Below, piece after piece: positions 59,051 to 64,000 of a stretch of DNA of 64,000 nt. The position numbers and the translations under genes are program-made. Every line of letters starts with the position of its first letter. The stretch's first letter is position 1. This stretch comes from Polynucleobacter sp. es-MAR-4 (GTDB lineage: Bacteria; Pseudomonadota; Gammaproteobacteria; Burkholderiales; Burkholderiaceae): assembly GCF_018882055.1 (NCBI RefSeq), contig NZ_JACVPF010000001.1:1138722-1202721 (forward strand), written 5' to 3'. Below the pieces are notes generated by a model. The model had not been told where the DNA came from, made no database searches, and worked only from the letters and a program-made list of their open reading frames with translations.

Positions 59051-59074
59051 AAAAACCACCCGAAGGTGGTTTTT
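59051..59074. terminator. Bidirectional terminator
   Basis: AAAAACCACC (59051-59060) pairs with GGTGGTTTTT (59065-59074) around CGAA. On the minus strand it ends the glycine-riboswitch transcript after the 65-residue ORF. Confidence 0.92.
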
Positions 59075-59102
59075 AATTTTCAATGCTCACCCTCTGATTT
59101 TA

Positions 59103-59300
59103 TTATCCAGTGGTCGCTTTTTTACTTGGCACGTGACTTGCTTTACAGAAATCTACAATAGCGTCTGCAAACTTCAGGTAACGCGAATTCACTCTTCTCA
59201 GCTCACTTAACTCCGACACACCTTTGGGCGTCTCTTGTTGAAAGGATGCATCTTCATAGCCTGGATGGTACGGGGCTTCTTTTGTATAGATATTGCTCAT
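59103..59300 (-). CDS. 65-residue protein of unknown function downstream of a tandem glycine riboswitch
   Basis: The small soluble product starts MSNIYTKEAPYHPGYED and has a central predicted helix SELSELRRVNSRYLKFADAIVDF, then one cysteine and a basic tail. No membrane segment, signal peptide or known motif is seen. An AGG eight bases before the ATG is a modest ribosome-binding site. It is the only substantial gene between the tandem glycine riboswitch (59440-59635) and the terminator at 59051-59074, so glycine should control its expression. Function is unknown. Confidence 0.7.
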   Translation of the reverse strand: MSNIYTKEAPYHPGYEDASFQQETPKGVSELSELRRVNSRYLKFADAIVDFCKASHVPSKKATTG

Positions 59301-59314
59301 ATTGTTTACCTAAT

Positions 59315-59369
59315 TCAGTAAGATTTTTAATGGCTCCGGAGATGGAGGTTAGTTGTGCGTTCTTACTGA
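59315..59369 (-). promoter_or_regulatory. Inverted repeat in the glycine-riboswitch leader, upstream of the small ORF
   Basis: TCAGTAAGA (59315-59323) and TCTTACTGA (59361-59369) are exact reverse complements. The region between holds a CTCCGGAG palindrome. The stem ends about 15 bases before the ATG at 59300, a position suited to control of translation. Confidence 0.5.
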
Positions 59370-59370
59370 G

Positions 59371-59391
59371 CTAGCTTGGGGCGATATTCAT
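59371..59391 (-). other. Possible leader peptide ORF (MNIAPS)
   Basis: ATG at 59391 follows a good AGGAG with six-base spacing and encodes six codons before TAG. It lies between the riboswitch and the 65-residue ORF. An overlapping 14-codon ORF (59407-59363) also exists in another frame. Confidence 0.3.
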
Positions 59392-59439
59392 TCAGGACTC
59401 CTAACATGCGCGTGCGCAATTGAATGCGTCACCCGCTTG

Positions 59440-59635
59440 CCGCTCCCCCTGTCCTTGATACCTGAGAGATTCACGCTAAGACCTAGCTTAGCGCTTGCTC
59501 CTTCGGTGCACCATCAACATGGTGACTCTCCAGACGGCTGTTTAGGATAAGCAGTACCTTCCTAGTGGGTACCTGAGCGTTCATGGGAGTTTGCGCCTTC
59601 GGTGGAGGCCTATGGCCTCACTCTCCTGCTTGTAA
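59440..59635 (-). ncRNA. Tandem glycine riboswitch
   Basis: Two successive glycine aptamers are visible on the minus strand. Aptamer 1 (about 59635-59564) has GGAGAG, CACCGAAGGCGCAAAC and CTCAGGTACC. Aptamer 2 (about 59535-59440) has GGAGAG, GCACCGAAGGAGCAAGC and CTCTCAGGTATCAAGGACAG. These are the conserved cores of both halves. Glycine riboswitches normally switch on gcv operons or glycine transporters; here the 65-residue ORF follows. Confidence 0.93.
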
Positions 59636-59637
59636 AC

Positions 59638-59665
59638 AGTATAACTTGTGTAATTATTTTTGTAA
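59638..59665 (-). promoter_or_regulatory. Promoter of the glycine riboswitch transcript
   Basis: On the minus strand TTACAA (-35, 59665-59660) and TATACT (-10, 59643-59638) are 16 bases apart. The predicted start, near 59631, is at the first aptamer. Confidence 0.55.
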
Positions 59666-59701
59666 TACTGACTTACACCTAGCCCCGCGTCTATTGAGAA
59701 A

Positions 59702-60067
59702 TTAATTGACCTTCTTAATTTCTTTAATGGTATTGCCTTCGCCCAACAACACAATTTTAGGAACGTGCTTTGCAACTTCATCATTGCTGACTTGCCCGTA
59801 TGTACAAATAATCAGATGATCGCCAACATGAGCTTTACGTGCAGCAGCTCCATTCAAAGAAATAATCCCCGAGCCACGTTTTGCCTTGATGATGTATGTT
59901 GAAAAACGTTCGCCATTATTAATGTTGTAAAGCTCGATCTTTTCAAATTCACGCATGTCGGCAGCATCGAGCAAGTCCTCATCGATTCCACAAGAACCTT
60001 CATAATGCAAATCCGCCTCTGTAACGGTTGCTCTGTGAATTTTTCCCAACAACATAATGCGATTCAT
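59702..60067 (-). CDS. panD: Aspartate 1-decarboxylase
   Basis: The 121-residue pyruvoyl enzyme makes beta-alanine for pantothenate. The self-cleavage site is G24-S25 in [10 protein letters not shown], giving the pyruvoyl group on Ser25. [20 protein letters not shown] and [12 protein letters not shown] are conserved, and IICTYG follows. It is a complete single gene, with the glycine riboswitch directly downstream on the same strand but having its own promoter. Confidence 0.96.
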   Translation of the reverse strand: MNRIMLLGKIHRATVTEADLHYEGSCGIDEDLLDAADMREFEKIELYNINNGERFSTYIIKAKRGSGIISLNGAAARKAHVGDHLIICTYGQVSNDEVAKHVPKIVLLGEGNTIKEIKKVN

Positions 60068-60162
60068 ACGATTTCCTCAAGAATTAAAAGCATGCCTCTT
60101 AAAGCATTTTTAAAAACTGTCTTGGCATTTTCTCAAATTTATTTGAAGTGACACCATCAAAA

Positions 60163-60184
60163 AAACCCCGCATACACGGGGCTT
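60163..60184 (-). terminator. Rho-independent terminator of the phasin gene
   Basis: CCCCG (60166-60170) pairs with CGGGG (60177-60181), extended by AAA/TTT. On the minus strand a run of T residues follows, downstream of the phasin stop. Confidence 0.88.
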
Positions 60185-60207
60185 TCTGAATGGCTATTAT
60201 CTACCAA

Positions 60208-60765
60208 TTACTTGGCGCGGCTTTTTGCTGCTTTAGGGGCCTGACCAAACTGACCTTGTGCAGTCTTCATTGCTGTTTCCACACTTTTTTCGAAGTTTGC
60301 AAAGGCATCTTGAGTGGTGGATCGAACTTGGTCGAAGTTTTGCATGGCCGTATTAAATGCGGATGTAAATGCACTTACATATGCTTCTGTGCCAGCTGGC
60401 GCCTTTGAGGTTGCTGTAGCCACAAAGCTCTTCAAATCATCCTGTGATTGATCAATGGCCGCCTCTACAGCCTCAACCAATTCTTGGTTACCACGACGCA
60501 GTACTGCAGCCACCTTTTTCTGATAAGCAGCTACCTCAGCAACAGCCTCTTGTACTTCTGGGCTTTGCAAGAGATCTAAAGCAGCCTTGGCATCTTTGCC
60601 CTTCAATAACTCGGCAGCCTTGGCTTGCGCGTTTGCTACGGCCTGCTGCGCTGCCTGGTAATTGATTTCTGCCAATTCTTGAGCATTCTCAAGGGCGGTT
60701 TGACCTAAAGCGCGGGCGCTTTCTACGGATTTAGCTTGATTTTCTGCAAATTGATTTTTGAACAT
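60208..60765 (-). CDS. phaP: Phasin family protein (PHA granule-associated)
   Basis: This 185-residue protein is almost entirely helical and Ala/Gln-rich, with the phasin_2 pattern FAENQAKSVESARALGQTALENAQELAEI (in parts) and AAVLRRGNQELVEAVEAA. It ends in a basic PKAAKSRAK tail. Phasins coat polyhydroxyalkanoate granules and control their size. No PHA synthase is in the window. A TTGC-N6-GCAA inverted repeat at 60839-60852 and TTGCACTGCA at 60791-60800 lie upstream and may be PhaR-type sites. Confidence 0.88.
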   Translation of the reverse strand: MFKNQFAENQAKSVESARALGQTALENAQELAEINYQAAQQAVANAQAKAAELLKGKDAKAALDLLQSPEVQEAVAEVAAYQKKVAAVLRRGNQELVEAVEAAIDQSQDDLKSFVATATSKAPAGTEAYVSAFTSAFNTAMQNFDQVRSTTQDAFANFEKSVETAMKTAQGQFGQAPKAAKSRAK

Positions 60766-60838
60766 GTTATTTCCTTTAAAGGGTTATTTGTTGCACTGCA
60801 CCATATTAATGGCTTAATTTGGGCTTAGCAAGGAAATA

Positions 60839-60852
60839 TTGCTGCATGGCAA
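60839..60852. promoter_or_regulatory. Inverted repeat between phasin and pagP genes
   Basis: TTGC-TGCATG-GCAA is a palindromic site 74 bp before the phasin start, with a related TTGCACTGCA at 60791-60800. TGC/GCA repeats resemble sites of PhaR-type regulators. Assignment is inferred. Confidence 0.4.
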
Positions 60853-60854
60853 CA

Positions 60855-60870
60855 TATAATTCTGTCAGTT
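60855..60870 (+). promoter_or_regulatory. Likely -10 region of pagP
   Basis: TATAAT at 60855-60860 begins a 16-base sequence identical to that before prfC (53761-53776). No convincing -35 is seen. Confidence 0.45.
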
Positions 60871-60883
60871 CAAGTGGTTTGTT

Positions 60884-61504
60884 ATGAATTTCAGCATTAA
60901 GCCTCACTTAAGTGGTGTTTTGCTTCACCTGTTTCCGAAATTATTAGTTATGTGCCGTAGATTCATTGTTCTGTTAGTTCTTTGCATGCCATTCGCAGCC
61001 TCCTGCGCCGAAAGTATCTCTGATTGGTTCCAAACCACGACAACGCATCTCGAGTCCGTTTGGGACAAAGGTGGAAATGAGCTTTATGTCCCCCTCTACA
61101 CCTATCACATGCCTTACGCGTATTCTCAGGAAAAAATCAATGAATACACCGAATATCCAATGGGAATTGGATTCGGTAGGGGTCTAATGAATGAGAGTGG
61201 TAATTGGGAAGGCATATATGGAATGACCTTCAAAGATTCACATGGCATTTATCAGTACATGGTGGGATATGGATGGATACCCATGTGGAATATTGGCAAC
61301 AGCCCTGACTGGAAGTATGGCATTGGAGCGACGGCTTTCATCATGTCGCGGCAAGACATCATGAACTACATCCCCTTCCCCGGCGTCCTTCCTATTGCCT
61401 CAATCAGCTATAAAGATCTCAGCATTCAGACTGCCTACGTGCCTGGCGGACAAAACGTCGGCAACGTCTTATTCACGTGGGCTAAATACAATTTGCCCAA
61501 ATAA
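60884..61504 (+). CDS. pagP: Lipid A palmitoyltransferase PagP
   Basis: The product (206 residues) is the outer-membrane eight-stranded barrel that moves palmitate from phospholipid to lipid A. NELYVPLYTYHMPYAYS contains the catalytic H75, and FKDSHG holds D118 and S119; the 43-residue spacing equals that of H33 and D76 in E. coli PagP. YIPFPGVLPIASISY and GNVLFTWAKY are late barrel strands. The N-terminus is long; Met23 (60950) would give a neater signal peptide, but neither start has a clear ribosome-binding site. Confidence 0.93.
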   Translation: MNFSIKPHLSGVLLHLFPKLLVMCRRFIVLLVLCMPFAASCAESISDWFQTTTTHLESVWDKGGNELYVPLYTYHMPYAYSQEKINEYTEYPMGIGFGRGLMNESGNWEGIYGMTFKDSHGIYQYMVGYGWIPMWNIGNSPDWKYGIGATAFIMSRQDIMNYIPFPGVLPIASISYKDLSIQTAYVPGGQNVGNVLFTWAKYNLPK

Positions 61505-61506
61505 AA

Positions 61507-62067
61507 TTAAGCAGGGATATTTTTTAAATAGTTGATAACCCAAGCCGGATCACTGTCACTTGGAAAGATTGGATAGTGCACAGCCTCGATCACACCATCA
61601 TTCACAATCAAAGTAATGCGCTTTAATAAAGTCATTCCAGCAGCAACAAACGTGGGCAACTGCAAGGCTTTCTGAAATTGATAATCGGCATCACTTAATA
61701 CCGGAAATGGCAAATGCAAACGATCAGCCATCTCTTTTTGGTATTCGGTAGATTGCACACTCAAGCCAACCACCTCTGCACCTAAATCGCGTAACTCTTG
61801 ATAGTGATCTCTAAAGGAGCAACTTTGTGGCGTACATCCCCTAGCTCCAGGTATTTGATCCCAACCTTCTGGCAAAGCAACGTTGGGTTGCCCTGTCATT
61901 GGATAACAGTAAATTACCAAGCGGCCTTTACTCTCGCCAAGATTAAATTGGCCAGCATTAGTCGTACCCAATGAGATTGCGGGCAAGCGCATACCCACCA
62001 AGTGAGCGGCAGCTCCATCATCTTGAGGAATAGGTAAATCAGTGGGTAATTGATTGAGATTGGTCAT
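61507..62067 (-). CDS. Peroxiredoxin (BCP/PrxQ-like)
   Basis: The 186-residue protein is a thioredoxin-fold peroxiredoxin. C78 and C83 in GCTPQSCSFRDHY match the peroxidatic and resolving cysteines of BCP, with the same five-residue spacing. An insert rich in Pro/Gly (GQPNVALPEGWDQIPGARG) sits before the active site, and the N-terminus is longer than in BCP. It should reduce H2O2 or organic peroxides. pagP converges on it with two bases between stops. Confidence 0.85.
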   Translation of the reverse strand: MTNLNQLPTDLPIPQDDGAAAHLVGMRLPAISLGTTNAGQFNLGESKGRLVIYCYPMTGQPNVALPEGWDQIPGARGCTPQSCSFRDHYQELRDLGAEVVGLSVQSTEYQKEMADRLHLPFPVLSDADYQFQKALQLPTFVAAGMTLLKRITLIVNDGVIEAVHYPIFPSDSDPAWVINYLKNIPA

Positions 62068-62097
62068 GTTCGCATTTCTTTAAACTAAGTTTGCATA

Positions 62098-62667
62098 TTA
62101 CAACTTGCATGCCGTCTTTTGGGAAGACTTTCTTTGGGATGCCAGTTCAGCCATTGATTCAAACTGTCGACGCACAATATTTTTGATGAAGAAATCAATT
62201 ATTGCTGATGGCACCATCGAATTTGGCTCAACCTGGGCATCATATTTAAAGAGGGTGGCATCTTTCTCCGGGGACAGTCGCCAACTTCCCTTGTAGTATT
62301 TTGTATCACCACTTAACTGCTCAAAAAGCAGCGCTTTGTTAGGCACCTCAACGTACTCTAATTCAGACCGCATCTCAAATGGGATGAATAGAATTCTTTC
62401 TTCAAGTAAGCGGGCAACCTTCACCTTATTTCCCGACCTAGATAGCACCTTCGAATCTACAACTCCAGGTAAATTTTTAATGCCCTCGTAGTCCGTAATA
62501 AATGTAAAGGCTTCGCATACGGTAATCGGTACCTCATAGCTTGCATTCACCTGGAAGCGATCTCCGGATCTCGTGACAGCAACCTTTAGATCATAAGTAT
62601 TGGAAGCCTCTTGCGCGAAGGCGATGCCGAAGGACGCAATAAGAAAAAAATGTAGGAGCTGCTTCAT
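62098..62667 (-). CDS. Secreted SRPBCC/START-like protein
   Basis: This 189-residue protein begins with a signal peptide (MKQLLHFFLIASFGIAFAQE), then has a lipid-binding SRPBCC fold: FITDYEGIKNLPGVVDSKVL near residues 55-75 and YYKGSWRLSPE later. Polyketide cyclase/dehydrase-type proteins bind hydrophobic ligands. It probably acts in the periplasm. Cleavage is expected near residue 18. It is the upstream neighbour of the peroxiredoxin and may be co-transcribed. Confidence 0.8.
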   Translation of the reverse strand: MKQLLHFFLIASFGIAFAQEASNTYDLKVAVTRSGDRFQVNASYEVPITVCEAFTFITDYEGIKNLPGVVDSKVLSRSGNKVKVARLLEERILFIPFEMRSELEYVEVPNKALLFEQLSGDTKYYKGSWRLSPEKDATLFKYDAQVEPNSMVPSAIIDFFIKNIVRRQFESMAELASQRKSSQKTACKL

Positions 62668-62718
62668 AACTACAGTTTAGTTGCTCTTGAAGCAAGCTAC
62701 TTTCTAGCAATGGTGGGC

Positions 62719-63123
62719 CTAGCTTGCTGCTGTGCGCATTAGCCTTAATAACTCATCATCATGCTCGGGCAGACCATCTAATACACCGGTAAGGTTTGGC
62801 ATCTTCGCAATAATTTCTTTTGCCAAGAAGAAGCGCATTGACCAGGCAGTAAAGCTTCTCTGCGCAATCTCTTCCATCTTCAACAGGCGCACCTGCTGAT
62901 GGCGAGGATCTCGCTGAATTTTTTCCCACATCTTCGTGACCTCTGCACGAGGCCCCTCTAATATTTGACCAAAATGTTGGTTCTCATAAAAGAGCACCCC
63001 TGTTAGGCCCAGCCTTTGATTAAGTTGTGCAGCTTGATCCGTAAGGCGCATCAATGCCAAAACGCCCATATCCTGCGTCGCCTTGCTGATATAGCTCACA
63101 GAAATTAATTGGGACTTGCTCAT
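62719..63123 (-). CDS. BLUF-domain blue-light sensor
   Basis: The 134-residue protein is a single BLUF domain that senses blue light through FAD. Every key residue is present at a constant offset from AppA: Y11 (VSYIS), N35 (QLNQRLGLTG), Q53 (FGQILEG), W94 and M96 (FTAWSMRF). The remaining C-terminal part is a short helical extension with no output domain, so it must act through a partner protein. It is close to katG and peroxiredoxin genes, but no co-transcription is shown. Confidence 0.92.
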   Translation of the reverse strand: MSKSQLISVSYISKATQDMGVLALMRLTDQAAQLNQRLGLTGVLFYENQHFGQILEGPRAEVTKMWEKIQRDPRHQQVRLLKMEEIAQRSFTAWSMRFFLAKEIIAKMPNLTGVLDGLPEHDDELLRLMRTAAS

Positions 63124-63383
63124 CTTGTTATCTCGGGGTCAGCGCTGGATATGTTCTAAATTGAATTCACGTAATGATGGCAAATACTATCTTTTGATGG
63201 GGCTTCAATCCATTCTGATTTACCCGCAAGCCCAAGCAACCCGATTTAGGCGTACACACAGCAAGAACGACCCTATCTAGTTATCTATTTATTAGATTAA
63301 CAACTTCATATTAATTCATTAGACAGATCACTTCATTAAGAACAAGATGAATCCATCGCAACACACAATGAAGGGAGTTAAAA
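63124..63383. other. Non-coding AT-rich spacer upstream of tiny ORFs
   Basis: These 260 bases between the BLUF gene and the first tiny ORF are AT-rich and hold no recognisable gene or RNA. Promoters for BLUF (-) and for the tiny ORF/katG transcript (+) are expected here, but no clear sigma-70 or OxyR site was identified by eye. Confidence 0.5.
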
Positions 63384-63503
63384 ATGAAAATCCAAAATAG
63401 ATTGGCCACGATTGCAGAAGGCTTGTACTTCCTCAACCATCAATATGAAAAGGACTTGCTAGCAATTTTGCAGTCAGAATCCGCCAAAAGGGGTTCTCTA
63501 TGA
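63384..63503 (+). CDS. Putative 39-residue protein upstream of katG
   Basis: The short ORF starts MKIQNRLATIAEGLYFLN and ends SAKRGSL. It appears to be one helix of mixed charge, with no membrane segment. GGGAG with suitable spacing precedes the ATG at 63384, which supports translation. Its TGA overlaps the next tiny ORF as ATGA, an arrangement typical of coupled genes. Function is unknown; conservation in relatives should be tested before it is accepted. Confidence 0.5.
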   Translation: MKIQNRLATIAEGLYFLNHQYEKDLLAILQSESAKRGSL

Positions 63504-63535
63504 ATATTCTTATCGCATTTATGGCGGGCGAATAG
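63500..63535 (+). CDS. Putative 11-residue peptide ORF upstream of katG
   Basis: MNILIAFMAGE is encoded by a short ORF whose start overlaps the stop of the previous one. AAAAGGGG lies six bases upstream and could be its ribosome-binding site. Too short for any family assignment; it may be a leader peptide or a chance ORF. Confidence 0.3.
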   Translation: MNILIAFMAGE

Positions 63536-63553
63536 AAAACGTGCTCAGCCGCA

Positions 63554-63593
63554 CTGACCAAAATCGTTTTTTCAGTTAACCTAATTTGGTCAG
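63554..63593 (+). promoter_or_regulatory. Inverted repeat in katG leader region
   Basis: CTGACCAAA (63554-63562) and TTTGGTCAG (63585-63593) are exact reverse complements with 22 bases between. The repeat lies 41 bases before the katG ATG. No T-run follows, so it may be a regulator site or an RNA hairpin rather than a terminator. Confidence 0.5.
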
Positions 63594-63633
63594 GTTACTT
63601 AACCAAAAATGATTTACCTATTAGGAGATCTAA

Positions 63634-64000
<367 letters not shown>

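Noticed and set aside
59338..59701. Protein-coding ORFs across the glycine riboswitch region
   Set aside because: Frames here coincide with strongly conserved riboswitch cores and have no protein similarity.
63124..63383. OxyR binding site upstream of katG
   Set aside because: Scattered ATAG/CTAT-like words exist, but no array with the required spacing was found by eye.

Overview
The window is a gene-dense, almost entirely chromosomal core segment of a betaproteobacterium of the Burkholderiaceae, most likely Polynucleobacter (free-living freshwater type). This is inferred from protein character (Burkholderiales-type MreBCD/MrdA/RodA, DUF484-XerC, SlmA, phasin, GatCAB), moderate GC, short intergenic gaps and frequent 1-8 bp gene overlaps. 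No rRNA, tRNA, prophage, insertion sequence or CRISPR array was seen.

Layout. 1-1.9 kb: start of a YhdH/AcuI-type reductase, a small lipoprotein, a flavin reductase and a glutathione transferase. 1.9-7.9 kb: a tripartite RND efflux operon (outer membrane factor, adaptor, pump). 8-10.4 kb: a MarR-controlled pirin/flavodoxin-quinone reductase/DoxX cluster with a repeated operator. 10.5-15.9 kb: glmS-glmU-ttcA-folB-pteridine reductase. 15.9-21.8 kb: MidA-like methyltransferase, cca, NDUFA9-like protein, slt, formyl-THF cyclo-ligase. 21.8-25.7 kb: the SAM cycle, metF-ahcY-metK, with a SAM-II-like riboswitch before metK and an SAH riboswitch before ahcY. 25.8-28.5 kb: two lipid A type acyltransferases and dapF. 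28.5-35.1 kb: pyrE, xth, ampG, metW-metX-slmA, argB, dksA. 35.2-41.3 kb: G3E GTPase, xerC-DUF484, gatCAB. 41.4-47.3 kb: mreBCD-mrdA-rodA cell-shape operon, then HU.

47.4-64 kb is more mixed: LpxO-like hydroxylase, carbonic anhydrase, a third acyltransferase, a phosphoesterase followed by a Ser/Thr kinase-UspA gene split by an in-frame TGA, an rRNA pseudouridine synthase, prfC with no canonical start codon, small lipoproteins and membrane proteins, MOSC, GNAT and histidine phosphatase genes, an Hc1/histone H1-like protein, a periplasmic amino-acid-binding-type lipoprotein, a tandem glycine riboswitch leading to an orphan 65-residue protein, panD, a phasin, pagP, a BCP-type peroxiredoxin, a START-like protein, a BLUF blue-light sensor, two tiny overlapping ORFs and the start of katG.

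The most interesting signals are regulatory: (i) the paired SAM-II-like and SAH riboswitches on adjacent metK and ahcY, each with a visible competing hairpin, plus a 13-bp perfect palindrome between them; (ii) the tandem glycine riboswitch whose only visible target is an uncharacterised small protein; (iii) prfC apparently starting at ATC; (iv) the interrupted kinase; (v) structured leaders and tiny ORFs before small proteins and katG.
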